Position numbers and translations under genes: made by a program. Source: Nectonema munidae (taxonomy: Eukaryota > Nematomorpha > Nectonematoida > Nectonematidae). From it: a DNA stretch of 64,000 bases. Shown one piece after another: positions 10,201 through 25,200 of the stretch; within the stretch, counting starts at the first letter, position 1, and each line of letters begins with the position of its first letter. Under the pieces are notes generated by a model. That model saw only the letters and a program-made list of their open reading frames with translations, did no database searches and was not told the origin of the DNA. The stretch spans positions 372,001-436,000 of the forward strand of contig JAUIRK010000121.1 of NCBI GenBank assembly GCA_030549495.1, read 5' to 3'.

Positions 10201-13200
10201 TGTTTTATTATGTGAAAAAAATGTATACACTGTTATAAATAAATTTCCTGCCTGTGTAATTTTGCAGTTAGCGATTTAATTCTACCTAGCACAGGGACTC
10301 ATGGTCTTCTAAATGAGCATTACTTACAAGTACACCAAGGCGGTTAAATTTACTTCAGTGTTTTCGTAAAACATGTTTATCCACGACTTTCCATTCCAGC
10401 GAATATTTCTCAGCATTCCCATTAGGCCAACTTGTCTCCACCAATTCACGTGACTCGTTTGAAAAGCTCCATAGTGTATTTCTTTCAGGCATAACTGAGT
10501 TTCATCAAAGACGTGCACTGAAGAAAAGAAGTATTAAAATAAACGCGCGATACAAAAAGGAGTGGAGAGAGATCTAACTTTCTTTTGAGAACTGCACTTT
10601 CGGGTACACCTCCTTAACCGTTTTTCCGTGGTACACGCTTGGCGTGTTGTGCAAGCTTTCCACAGTCGCTCTGAGGATTAGGCCGTTGTAAAAGACACTG
10701 AGGCGGCGCCAATTGTTGTCAGCAAAGTTATTACCCAATTCCAGCTCCTTAAGTAAAAATGAGCATGTTGCATATGTTAGTGAAGCCGGCTTTGAGCGTG
10801 AGAAATACCTTATTTTCTTCTGAAGTTTGAAGACTAACTTTAACTTTGCCCGATTCAAGGTACGAAACTAAAAACGGGTCTTCTTCGGGGTTGCTGGGCA
10901 CAGTAGCAAACAACAGCCCATTTGGAGAACTTGATTTGAAGTCTAGATAAAAGTTGTGCTCGTCTAAGCATTGTTCTTCAGGAAAAACAACTTTCATGTA
11001 TTGATTTCCATTGAAATTGAGGCTATTTGGCGCTAAAAATGAACTTCGAGTTAAAACAAGTTCGGTAACAAGGACACGCTATCATTCAAACACAATTTCT
11101 GACATTACGTTCATGCATAGTTTATAAAAAATACATTTCTTCAAATAAAATATCTTTTGAAGTTTTCATACATGGGTTATGTCTTTGGCTACGTAAATAC
11201 TGATGGCTTCTTCCTACATGAGACAGAAATAAATATTAGTGCTGGCAGAACATTGTAGTACCACCATTATACTGCTTATCAAGTTTGATAAACTTAAATC
11301 TCCATTCAACATACACTTCCTAGTATCGAGATTTTAACTCTAGGATTACAACTTTCAAGCAGAGGCGAAATTAACTTATCGTAGGAACGGCAGTGTGTCT
11401 GTCCAGCAGTTTTCGAAATTATCTGTAGCAACATTTATGAATAAATTTAATCCAAATATACATCGCTTTAGTTATTTTACAACAAATGATTACTTTAAAA
11501 TTAAATTTCAATGATATTAACTTCTTATCCATCAGAATATTACACATCTGGCTATTCTGAACAGTCTTTTCATTCTTTAATCTCTCATAAAATCCATTTG
11601 AATTAGATTAAAAACGTTCCCTAGCATAACACATAAGAGGCAAGCACTCAGATCCAACTGGACCACAACACGTTTATGACATCGAATTGCCTTTTCCCAC
11701 ATATATACAGTAAAACCTCGTTATCTCGAATTTGAAGGGACCAAACAAAAACTTCGAGATATCCAGGTGTTCGAGATATCCAAAGTATCAAGAAAAATTA
11801 TCAAGTCCATTTTTTGAAAAATAAGTATCGACCGATATGTTTTTTGTCTGCTTGTTAGATATAAAGTAACTCTGCTAAAATAAACAGATCCTGATATCTT
11901 TTTAAAGTGCATTTTATTTTAAATCAACGTCAGTAAGTCGGACTCAAAGAGACAGAAAGTCCAAAAAATGGTAGATGATTTGATGAAGGCATAAAAAACT
12001 ATGAAAATCCATGATCATCACACATCGTATGCCTAGTTTTACATCACTTCTCTAAGTAGCTTTAATGATGTTGACATATTACTTTCATTAAGATTTTCAT
12101 TACAAACTTAATTTATTGGAGAAAAAATATGGCAACAATTGTTGCATAAATAAAATTTTAAACACTGAAATTTATTGGGGAGAGGAGCAAAATGCGTCTT
12201 TGCCCCCTAGGAAAACATTAGGTGGAGGGGAGAAGGAAAGGGTCCCTGATGTATTGCTGAAATATTGCTAGAGAACATTTATTATTTGGTCTTTTGTTGT
12301 AAATGATTATTATTTACGTATGTAAAAAGTTCAAGATAAACATAGTAAATTTGATGCTTGTAATAATTAAATACTTCGAGATATCAGGGTTATTCAAGAT
12401 ATCAGAGTTCGAGATATCCAAACTTATTTACATGTAATGTATAAGGAAAAGAGTTCGTACCATAAAAGAACTTCGAGATAACCGATACTTCGAGATATCA
12501 CATGTTCGAGATATCGAAGTTTCATATATACTTGAACTAAATTCAAATCAAGTAAAATACAGTATATATCCTTTATAACATGTTCCATTACAACGAGGGA
12601 AGAACTTGGCTCCTGTTTTCTAATATAATTCTAAAAGATACAATTCTAAATTGTTAAAATAGAAATTTTTTGTTTTACCCTCTCCAGTGTTTACAAGCCA
12701 AGGTCGTTCTTTTATGTATTCACATTTCTAGACAAACTTGTTATGGTTGGTTTGGGTGAAAAAAATGCTCCGTGCTTATCCCTTCTCAGTTGGAAGGTGC
12801 TATACTGTAAAAATTTTTGATATCTTTTCATACCCTTAGGAACTGCAGCAACTTTAACAGGAGGTTGATGCGTTACAACAGGAATTTGAGGCACTTGAAT
12901 CGATTTAACCGGAGTAGGCTGCTGAACTCTTGGATAAGAAGGTTGCTGAACTCGTGTGTACGAGGGTTGCTGGACTCTTGTTCTTTTAGCAGGAGGCGCT
13001 TGCGGTCTTTGGTTATAAACATTTTGTGGATATGGGCCTAAAAATAGCAGAAAGTTTAACAAAAGGAAAAATATAGAAATTAACATAAAGAATTTTTTAA
13101 TTAAAATGATGAATTCTGGTTATCTTGAATGGAAGTAGCATTTCTTTCTCAATTTTTTCTTCTTCTTGTTAAAGTTCTTTCCATAGTTGGATTGAATTAC

Positions 13201-16200
13201 ATACAGGCTTTAAATGAGTTTCTGTAAGACAATTGGAAATAAAAAATTCTCAATTTATTTTGAAGCAGACATTTAAAAAATACATTTCTCTTTTCATTAA
13301 AAGTTGGGAAATTTTTCCAAGTATCATTATTCATTAATATTACATTCAACCAATAACTACTCCCGTATGAATATTTAGCCATTCTTCTTTAAAATCCAAC
13401 TAAATAAAAAATACAAAGAAAATGGTTGAAAGTAAATTTAAATCCAATCAAAATTTCGCATTGAATCACACCCTAAATCTATCAATTATCTTATTTAGCT
13501 GATCTGCTCACTTTAGTGCAAAAGTTATTTACACTCCTAATTTAACATCTCCTCTAGTAATTTGGAAGAAATGAATGGTCCATGTATTAGTTGGCACTTG
13601 CTAAAGCATCTGAGCGAGCGAACACAGACACATAGGTTCACTCCTGGAACTGACGAAGTCTTTTACTGAGATGGCGAAATCTGACGGCCAACAACGAAAA
13701 GATTGTGCTCTGCTTTAAACGAAAAAAAGATTATGATGAATAGGCGAAGCGCTGTTCCCCCACAACCGAGGCTGTGGAGGGGTTTATGTGCGAGGCTGCT
13801 GCTACGCGAAGCAAAAGCGCAGCTCACGCAGTTACTCACTTGGGTGAAGCACACACGCTGCTTTTAAATAAAATACAAGATTTCGTTACGCCTTCTCTCG
13901 TCTCTCTTCGCTTCTGTTCGGTGGTAGGCGGTGTGCTGTCTATGATGTGCAACTCTGTTATTGTCTTCAGGAGTAAAAATAAAAGTCACAGTTATCACAA
14001 GTGTAAAGCTAATAGTTAGAAGATTCATCACGGATCAACCTTTTTCACCACTTTTGCCAAAGCTTCTATTACCCAACTTATGTCGCACTACACACAAAAA
14101 GGCATTTTCTATTTCCAATTACGTTCATTTTCTTGTATCGATTAATGATTATTATTATTAATTAATTAAATACTTATTAACACCAGAAAAGCATTGTACC
14201 GTCGTCAATTTTACGATTTGAGCTACTTGATTAATCTCTTTAAAAAACTTCTAGAATTTTTGATATTTCGTCACTTTATAAGAAGAGATATAAAAAAAAG
14301 TACTGAAATTCCGTCAAAATATAACTCTAGTATATCGACGGTTGTTATTAACAGTGACTCATTTTTAACATGGTTAAACATTGAAAGAATGGATTCATTT
14401 GAATTGCCATAATTGAAAGAAGTTTTCAATGAGAATAAGGGTGTATCTCCCCCAGAATTAATTTCATCATACATCCACTCATTTTATGAATACTCGAAAC
14501 AACGATGGATCAGCGACCGGCCTTTTTGAATATTTCCCTTAAAAAAATTTCTATATTGAAAATATGAAAATATATCGTCTATTCTATTTAAATTTGTAAA
14601 CATTTGGTCTTGCTGGTGTCACGAACTGTTCTTTTTTCTTTATAATTGTATGAATAAATCTTTCTTTCTTTCTTTCTTTCGAAACAACGATCGAAAACCC
14701 CACTGCTGATTCGTAGCGCAAGCACTGCACAAAGTAAAATCATGTTTTGCACTAAGAAAAATGTATGGATCGCATAATACGCAAGATACTCGAGTATATG
14801 AGGTATATTAAATAGTAACGCCAACTACAAGAAGGTAAAACCTGATTACATCACTTCCTTTTACCAATTTTTAAATGGAAACATTACTACTTATTTTTTC
14901 AATGGAGAAGGAATCGTAGCTAAAAACGTAGACTGATTGATAAAAATTGGACTAAAGAAACTTTAATCTGTGAGAAGGGTCAAACCCAACCATAAGCGAA
15001 ATAGGTTTTTAAAATTGAAAAATATAAATATTTACCAATACTGACATCACCTTATAAACGTTATGGAAATAATATGATAATAAGGGGGATAGGATAATTA
15101 AAAAAGTACTTCTGGCTACGTTGGTGTATTGAACATTGTGTTGAACGCGACGTTGGTCCGGCGTTACCACTTGGAGCTGGTTCTGGAGATTGTAGCCGTC
15201 GATAATGATGTTTTGTACGTGTCCTGACAAGAATGGGTGTTGAAGATTGTGCACATTCTGCCCTTCTCCTTCACATGAACCGAAGAGCACCTGGTAAAAG
15301 GAGGGATAGACTGGCGAGCCTTGCCGAGAAGTGGCTAGGGAAATGATTTGTTCTGGCTGCTCATTATCCACTTGCAATGAAATTTGTCCTCCATATTTAT
15401 TCGACATTTTGAAGTTATGCACTCCGCCGTCATTTACATACCTATTGGAGTAAATGTCCTAGAGATGAAAGAGGGTTAGCATGGTTAGATATGTTCAAGA
15501 AAGATGAGAAGGAAAATAGATACTTGTACAACTCCTCCTTGCGAAACTCTAAGTCGCGGTCTGCCACCAACAATGCACAACTGAACGATGACCGGGGAAT
15601 TTGGCGAAGACGCGTAGAAAACGCCGGCATTTGATTGGCGCGTTCTCAATGAGAATGAAATGTCGTTTTGTCCGTTAGTAAATCTGTTGTTTGTGTCTTG
15701 ATAGCGCATATACGACTTCCCATCAAAGATGAGGGTTTGAGGCGGAGAGTGTACGGCTTAGAGGTATGATTCAAATATTTATTTCATTTGCTGATCTTAC
15801 AGTTAAACAACAGAGCCCGGATTCAATTTAGTGTAAATGCACAGCTTTAATACGCATACGTTTATGAGCCTCTCTCCTATGGGAAAAATTTGCTAACTAT
15901 AGGAAAATTTTATCGTTTGTGCAAATATTTGCCAAAAAAATTGATACTTCTATGCATAGAGAGAGAGGGTAGTCAGTTCAATCATAAACATTTTTTGCCA
16001 GTTTGTACAAAAAGAAGTAAGTAACTAATCAGATAATAAAAAAGTGAGAATTACCAGTTATATGCCATCTTCTTTCAATTGTCTTCGTAGTTAGTTATTA
16101 TGCTATTTAAAATAAACATGCTAATAATCATAATTACATCAAAATTCAAAATTACCTTAAAACTTATAATAAAAAAACTATACCTACATAAGGCTGTCGC

Positions 16201-19200
16201 AATTTTAGGATAATAAATGGCTCGAAGAAGTGCAGATAGAGATTTCAGTCACATAAACTGAAAATGTAAATGATGCGAGAAAAATTCACTGCATACACAA
16301 ATCAGTTTATGAATAGGATGAGAAACAATTGTGATTGGTTGCAAAAATATAGTAGGGAATTTTTAACTTTAAATTCTCTATTATAATACACATGGCAAAT
16401 TTTATACTTCCGTTTTTGAGAGAAAGTTCGTCTTATAGCTGCTTATTTACGATGTTCCATTAAAAACATGTTTCAAAGTCTTTTTATTTTATGACATGAA
16501 TTCTTTTAATCTAAATTAGTACTTTAAATAATTGAGAATATCTAAGGTTTTTTTCTTCAGATTTCCATATATTATTAATATATAGCCTAACTCTAACCCA
16601 CTCTACTTTAAGTTTGCTAAAAGCATTTCTAAAGTTTGCTGTTTAGATACACCAAGCTACCCTGAATCTTTTGAAATGGAAGCGACTTTTGTTATAATTT
16701 AGTATTGTGCCCCTCAAAATAAATGAAATAATATTATAAAACCCATAATAAGTATACATTACAACACACCGCTGACTGTAACGAATTTTTTCAACGTTTT
16801 CTTCCGCGTTATTCCAACATTCACATTTCAACGCCGATAATGCTTTAAATCAAACTAATTTCTTTTAAGCATCTCTGTAGAGTTTGTTATCCGGGATAGA
16901 AAATATTAAAATTTCCTTTTTCATAATACATTTTTAAGATTGACTGTGCGATGGAACTTGCACACAAAGGGAGGCAATAGTTTCCATGTTTGTCGATGAA
17001 TCTTAGTTTATACCTAAGGATAAAGCATTGACGACGCACTCATTTCTTTACCTTTTTCATCTCTTTGGTGTAGGATAGAAGTTGACGTAATCATTTGTGA
17101 GTAATTTTTTTCACATCAAACATAGATATTATATATACTTTATTTAATAATTCTTTATATATTTCATACACTGGTAGAAATTTCGTTAATCCTACAAGAA
17201 TATGTGTCAGACCAAGAGTTCCGGGTGACGAGGTCTGACTACTTTATATGAGTGTTCTTTCATGCTTTTAAAACTAAGGAAAGATTTTCGATTTAAATAC
17301 AGAATGTGTTGAGTATGACAAATAAATTAAAACATCATCTCTTTACTATTTAACCCATTTACGGCCAATGTTCCTATTTTGGAACATAAGTAGTTTCATC
17401 TTCGTCTGCTTTTTTCAATGACTTTGAATATAAATCGTCTGCGTTTTTTTAGACATCGTCTGCTTTGCTTGGTCTTAAATGGGTTAATGTCTAATTATTA
17501 TTTATAATCACTGATAGGCAATAATGCTCAAAACAAAAACATTTCAATATTGATATTTTACGCGATCATCATCCGAGGATTCAACGCAATTAATTGGTTT
17601 AATTTCATTATTGCTTTGACACGTTTCTCAAAAACAAAAACAGTTACGTTTTTTACAAAGCAAGGATTCTGCGTATCACATTCCTAACGCACTTCCATAT
17701 TTTTTTCTATTCTGAAAGAAGATATTTTGTAGAAACAGGCTAAGAATTTCACATTCAATCTGAGATTAGCTAACTTTTTAGCATCTCAACATTTTACGAT
17801 TCTTATCATTCCTTCTTACGTTTTATTGAGAAGTAATTTTTGTAAAAAGAATATTACATGCAAAAAATTCAAAATCTTTCCGAAGAATTATTACCAAATG
17901 TAGCAAAATCTGGCGTTTCAAGTGCACCCATTAAATTTTACTTCCCTCCCTACCCACTCTTGAGGAGTCCCTTTCATCGTATCATTAGAAATGAAAGAGA
18001 TGGCATAGAGTCCTTTTGGTGCTAAAGTAAGTCTCCTTTTTTACCCTAAATCTTGGTAGTCCGGTGTGTGTTTCACTTACCATTATTTTTATGCATTTCT
18101 TTCTATCTTTTAATGGAGTAAATTAAAAAATGTTTTATTCAAGAGTTAAAATTCTTATTCTACAAAACTTCGTGACTTAATTTCATTCTAACTTTAAATT
18201 AAGCTTTGTTTATAATGACAGAATTCATGCAACGTTTAGCGCCTTGAGGATGTGAATTTCAAATTTAAAAAACAGCTTCCTTTTTCAAAGGAATTGAATA
18301 TATTTAAAGCAGGCGACACTTATTAAAAGGCCTAGAAACATTTTCCAAAATAAACAAAAGTGCAGTTCCTTTTTTCAATTCATTAAAGTGAATCCGGACC
18401 TCCTTGTTGTATGTGCTGAGTTTGAAACGAATGAAGAATACGTGCTTGTCTTGGGTATATAATTTGCAAACCAGGAACCTGAGCTTCATTTGTGGAAGAA
18501 TCCATGCAAGGGTGGCCATTTACTTCTAAGTGTTGGATGGAACCGGAAAAGCCTGCACCAGCTTGCTGCCTCAGGCCGTTATTGTTGTTGGTGTTGGAGT
18601 TGTGTGATAGGTCGCTTCCCAGATATATTCTATTTATCTTGACATCAGAGTCGGAATAAAAAGTGTCTAAAGGAATAAAAAGAACAAATCATCTTTTTGA
18701 AATGAAAGAAACGAATTCAAACATGCATCACATGCAGAAGATTATGGCTGAAGAAACAAGAAGGACAGGCGGCGGAAAGGAATACGCGTGTGCTATACAC
18801 TATTTGAGGGAATGCTTAAAATGGTTTCCTCTACGTCCAAAGGGACAAACTTGCATATCGTATAAATTTCGATAATATACCACGTATGGTTTGTTGTATG
18901 TTGCTCATATTTTTCCTACAATAAAAAAGCGTAAAATTTTAATCCGATTCAAAAAACTAAATGACAATTTAGAATTATTTAGAATTTAAAAAGGACAGTT
19001 TAGAACTAAAAATGCTTTAAACCTTATTTGTACTTATACAGTCAAACTTGCTTTAATGACCACCTGTCTAAAACGATCACTTTTAGTTCTTCAAGATTAA
19101 TCGTGATTGAGATTATTCGACCTTCTTAAACGATTATGCGTTTTAATTAAATATCTTTGGATTCTCTGCCAGCAAAAATATGAAATAACCTTTCCAACTC

Positions 19201-22200
19201 ATATCACGCATAAGCGATTATAACAAAATTAGTCTTATGGACAGCCACGTAGCAGCAAGCTAGAGGGCAGTTGTGTCCCGGCCTCTGCATCTAAGTTATG
19301 GGCACACCATATCAACCTCGATAAAATAAGAAATGTTAAAAGAAAGAGAGAAACATATAAGGAATTCATAAACGCCAGATATACAGAGTAGAGCCCCATT
19401 TGCTTCCAGCAAATAAAAATTCATGGCTACGTTACCGCTTATGGATGCAATTTTGATTTAGCAAACGGCCACATAGAGTAATCCTTCAACAGATAGCTTC
19501 CGCCGCCCTTCCATACACGTACATACTTATAGGGAGAGAGATAGAGCATGCAACGAATAATAAAAATATTACCAAATCCTGGAGCTGAAATAAAAAAGAT
19601 GAATTATATGCAACATTCTAATTATTTTAATTATATAATATCTCAGTTAAAAAGTAGAATATACAACGTTTGCTAAATGTTCCTACTTTCTTGGACTGTT
19701 CAGTTTTTTAACAGAGACTTCGTGAAAAAAGCACGAGGGCTATTGAAGATTTCCGAATATCTTACAATTCTAACAAGAGGTTTCAAAAATCTAGCCCCAA
19801 ATATCTAAATCTCTTTTAGTTTCATATATTCTATCAATTATTATTTTTATAAAAAAAAATATATTTATGTTCGTGACTTTTACACTCAATAATTTTTTTT
19901 TATAAAAAAAATCCTTCAAAGATACAACTCATTTACGATAAATAAAGTAAATGTAGAATAAAGAATAAATGGTTCTTCTTAACATCTTAATTCTACACAT
20001 ATGAATGATATTTTGGATTCAAAATTACTCATTAATTTCGTTGCTTATTTAATTTAGACGACACTCAATTAGATCATTAAAAATGACAAAAATATAGAAA
20101 GTCAAAAAACATGAGATGAGTGGAATTATAAAAGCATTGAAGCTCAAGTGATTTTAAGTCCTTTGCTAAAGAAATAAATGAACTTACCGTATTTGAGTTC
20201 ATTGTCAACTTTCAGTTCTAGATTTTTATCGTGTTTCTTGAAAAAGACATTATGCCAATCATTATCATTGTAAACTTTATCAGATACAATAGTCTTAAAG
20301 ATATCAAGGTAAATGAAGAGATAGGAGACTACATTCTAGTCAAAAAATGTCACCTTAGATTTTCCATCGATGTACATGGCGGCTATTATCCTTCCTTTAT
20401 CCAAGTAAATCTTAATATTGTTTGGATCTGAGCAATCAGCGTAAAGCACAACGGAGTCACTGGACTTTGTTTTGAATCGAATGCCTAATTCAGTTTTGCT
20501 GGAAGAAAAATTACTAGGCAGAATAACCTTCATAACTTCATTTTTTGAACCATCAAATTTTATCGTTGGAGCTTCTAATTTAAATATAGATTAAAAACTA
20601 TTTAGAGTATAAATCTAGTCAAAATAATACTGCTTACAAACTTTATTATACAAAAAAAATAATTTTAGACAACCAATACATTAATTACCCAACGCGGAAT
20701 CACAAAAAGTAAAAATGAAGTGAAATGTTCTTTTAAGATTAGTTAATGGTTGTATGATACAATAATCTAGCACACAAGTACATATGGTACGCGTGCAAAG
20801 TGAGGAACGCAGACAAATATACAATAGCAAACACACCTATGTATAGGCAAAAATAAATAAACATTTTTTGTTATATCATAAAACCCCTTAACCTCTTGAG
20901 GGCCAGAATTTCGAATCCTCAAAAAGTTAAATGAATCATCATAAGTCATGCTTGTTTATTGTGGAAATTCACTTCAAAAAATGTATCTCGTTAAAAAAAT
21001 TATGTAATATTAGGATAGGAATAATATTTTTTATTTTTAAAAGATAAGTTCTTACCCTCTATAATTATTTGCTTTAATTTATATAAACGGTTAAAAAAAT
21101 ATAGTTAATAAATTAACAGTTTAAAGGTTGCGCACAGGTTTCAAAATGTTACCATTAATCGAAAATTGTTAAAACCACAAAAGTTTATTTAACTGATTTC
21201 TTCAATTAAAAATTTGTAATTAGCTTTGTTTTTATGAAAATATTTTTTATAAAAATATCACGATTATTACAAAAAATTGAATATAAAATTAAGGATTCAC
21301 AGAAAGATAGGAGGCATTTAATTTATATTTGAACAAATTGTGATGTAGTAGCTTTAGCAATATTTATATCTAGTACTGCTTTTGCTCTTTTTGTTTAGTC
21401 ATTAAAATTCCTAATAAGAGCTATTCCACTCAAAAACATGCTTTACAGTGGGTTCACAAATATGATGCCAAGAATTGAGTGGAACAATTTTCTATTTTTT
21501 AATTAGAGTTTTACTTGTATCAAATGGAAAAAATGAATAAAAAGATATATATTTTTAATCCTTTGAAAAAAATTTTATTTCAATATACAAAATAAGTTTG
21601 CTATTTCTTTTTTTAAGATTTGCGCAACCTTTAAATATATTTAAATTTAACTGATTTTTTCTTTGAACATTGAAAATTATAAAAGGCAAAAATAATTACG
21701 ATAATTTATTTTTTGGACTTTTGCATTTTTCATTTTTATTTTTTCGATTCTATTTTATTCTTTTCGATTCTATTTTATATTTTTCCGATTCTATTTCATA
21801 CTTTTTTTTTATTTAACCCATTTCATCCCAAGAAAAGCAGAGGGCATTGAGTAATATGATATAAATTTACCTTAAAATTAGGAAATCATCTTGGTCAGTT
21901 AAAACTAATAATGGTATGAAATCGGTTAAAATAGGACAGAAAAATGTTATAATAGCATCGAAAAAAAGATTAAAAAATTATATACCCGAAAAATTTGTTG
22001 GGGATTTAGAGGTACATACATTTAATCAAAGAAAAATAAAAAAAAATACATCTAAATCAATTTTTATTTACTTTGGTAGAAATAATTAAGAAGTTTTTAT
22101 TGAAAGATTTTTTTTTATTTCAAAAGCAAACAAAAAATATATTTTTTAATAATATTATCTAAATAAGCATAAAACTAAACCAACTAAATAGCAAATGGTT

Positions 22201-25200
22201 AACTACAAACTATTGCTACAAAATTACTTTCTATTCTTGGGTTTAATTGATTTAGAACTTAAAATTAACCGACAACAAATTCAAAAAGCTAAATGAAAAA
22301 GTTTGTCCTGGAATTCTTAAAGGCAACTCAAAGAAAAATTACCCCTTTTACAGCGTGATCCAGTGAAAGAAGTTCTAGAGCAGTCACAATTGGTTCTATT
22401 GTATCCAACAATACAAACACCGCCATTCATACAAGAATGCTCGGAACAGCTTATTTTTGGGAGCTTACACATCTGAGTTCCAAGATCATAAATGCCAGCG
22501 TTGCGTTTCATCTGAAAAATAGGTGCTTCGTGATTCAACGAGAGATCTTGGATGCAGCCAACAAAACTTTGAACAGACCAGTGCAGTGGCTTATTCCTAA
22601 ATAGTTTTTATTCCGAATATATGTCGGAGGCCTCGTATCACCTTTTGATAGGCTGATTAAAATTAACCATATATAATCACAAAATCATGATTTTATTCAT
22701 ATAATTTTGTTTGTACTTAAAGTTCACGTCTCTATTCCTTTTATATAAGAGAGGTAGGTAAGCTTTTTCGCGAAAGCGTCGCATCGCTTATTAAAATAGG
22801 AAAGACAAAGGTTTAAGAATAACCAAAAAAATTAAAATATTTATTTTACATTCATTTTTGGGTTAAAAAGGATTCTCCTAACTATCTCAGGATCAAGATT
22901 GGGAGCAAACTATACGTTTGTTTTCTGTATTTGAAAGAGAAAAGTGAATACTATGATATTAATATTTAAAAAATTCACCCCTTTTTGAACACACTTCATA
23001 CCTTATGGGTCTCTGAAACCATAGCAAGGCTGCCCCAGGACTATGCAAGAAGCCGTTTGCTTCTCATTTACAATGGTCAATTTAAAAAGTGATTCTCAGA
23101 AAATATTAAATTTACAAATATTCAATCAATTATTATTATTTAAAAAACTCGATAAAAAGTGCATAACCAACCATGTCAACCATTTATGTATTAAAATATA
23201 TTGATCTCTTGAATGGAGGGGGAAATAATTAATCTGAAATCAACATAACTGAGTAAAGAATTCCAATAAAATCTAGGCTCATCTTGTTAAAACCTGAGGG
23301 GCCTTCTAATGGCATTATGCTTCCAACACTAACCCGATTTTATAGCTACAATATTTAAAACATTTACGGTGAGAATCAAAAGACCGCGGAAACGGTAAGA
23401 AATGAGTTATATATACCATTTTTAGTTCTATGTTGTCCTTTTGAAAATTCAAACTAAATAATGGCATGTATTTTTTGGAATAATATTTAGTCAAATAAAA
23501 AGATACTGCTAAATTAAAGTGAAATTTTTTTTAAATGTTTTGAAAAGGATGAGCATACGATTAATTTTTGCGCTTTAACCTTTTGACGACCAAAATTTTT
23601 AGGACTAATCGTCTGTTTTCTTTATCAAGGATATTATAAAAATTTAAATCAGACGCTTTTTATTTCTCGGGCCACTGTTCCTGAAAGGGTAAATGAGAAT
23701 GCTAAAATAGTACCTAACAGCAGGTCCTTGGCCAGCTAAGTAGAGGGTTCCCATTATAAGTTGTTCGCTGAAAGAGAGCTTCACTTTTAATGGTAGGTTA
23801 GAATTGATAGTGACTTCTACGGATCCCGGTTGTAGGATGTAGGATACGCCTATTAGTTTATTCAGGACGTCTTGCGAAGAAACCTGTCTCCTAAAAAGGG
23901 TGAGAGTTAGAGAGGAAGCTTAGAGAAAGAGGATTGGGTCAAGCAGTGTGAACCTGTAATTATTGAAGGAATCTTTGATAGAGATATAAAGTAAGCCGCT
24001 AGAAATCTCTAAAAGAACGGTCGGCACGCTGTCATCGTAAAAGAGGATGCCGTTGTCTTCGTTCGTGAAGAAGGTGAAACTCAGCACCCTCTTGCCCATA
24101 CTGGTATGGGAGCGAAGAATCAGGAAGGAGTAGGGATCAACAAAGGAGAGCGTTGGAAAGCCTCGAGAGGATGAGGGAGGTGTGATGGGATTGATGCTGA
24201 AGCCATGAGATTGAAGGTACGTCATTGTGCCGAACACTTGAATCGACGAGTGTCTGTTCATCAAAAGGTCTATCGGATAAATTTCCTTATTCGCATAGTT
24301 TATGCCAATCTTGAAAAGTGAGTGCCATATAATATACTTAAATTTTCAATATTCCAAAATAAAAGTGCCTACTTGCTCGATTATTCCATCAAAATAGTTC
24401 TCTTTGCTCAACTTTGATGACTTTATTTTGTGATTTGTTCCGCCAATGTCGAAATCAAATTCTCCACTTTGAGAAAACTTTGCATTCAATATTTTACGAG
24501 CAAAAAACACATCATCAACGCTAAGAAGTATCTAAATGTATTCAATTAAGAATTAAACAAGTCAAAATTGATTAATCCGCTCAGATTTTATTCAATAAAT
24601 CGGTCGCATAGTTAGTGACCACCTAAAATATGAATCGATCTGCATTAATCAAATTTACTAAATAGAGATACAAAATTGTAGATACTTTTTCAATGAAAAA
24701 TATTGATTAAAAGCAACGAACTTATTTGGATTATTGATGGGAGGATGATTAAGAGGATCGTAAGAATTGTGCTTTTATCAAATGTCGGCATTGGAATCGT
24801 ATCGCCAAAATTTACAAGGGCTATGAGAGTTTGAATAAAGATAGCTGCTGAAGCCAAATGTAAAACATTTCAACCTTTTCCCTGAATTTGGACTAACGCC
24901 ACATGTTACATACGAAAATTAAGTTGAAATTTTGTTTAAAAATGAAAATCCAGTAGTTTTGAATTTTTAAATTTTTTTTAAATAAACTGATATTTTGAAG
25001 AGATCTATTATATTCTAGTACACAAATGTCCAACCTGCGACAGACGGGACACCATTAAATCTTTCTATGCAGCCCACCTATCACCCAAGCTTTAGTGAAG
25101 AAAGTTTTCTCCACTTGTTGTACAATACAATGGATTTATATTTTCGACTACAATAACAATTTTAACAGCATGATTTATGCTTTATCTTCTAATACTTGAT

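Larger units (their letters stand above)
20575..22342 (-). other. Receptor intron 9
   Basis: About 1.8 kb of AT-rich sequence with two TTAA-flanked hairpin elements (20888-20930 and 21813-21929) and a short tandem array near 21.74-21.80 kb built on TTTTTCGATTCTATTTTAT. No exon is supported in it. Confidence 0.6.

Noticed and set aside
13774-14019. Plus-strand frame in the GC-rich island
   Set aside because: Composition alone keeps it open; no domain, leader or splice partner.
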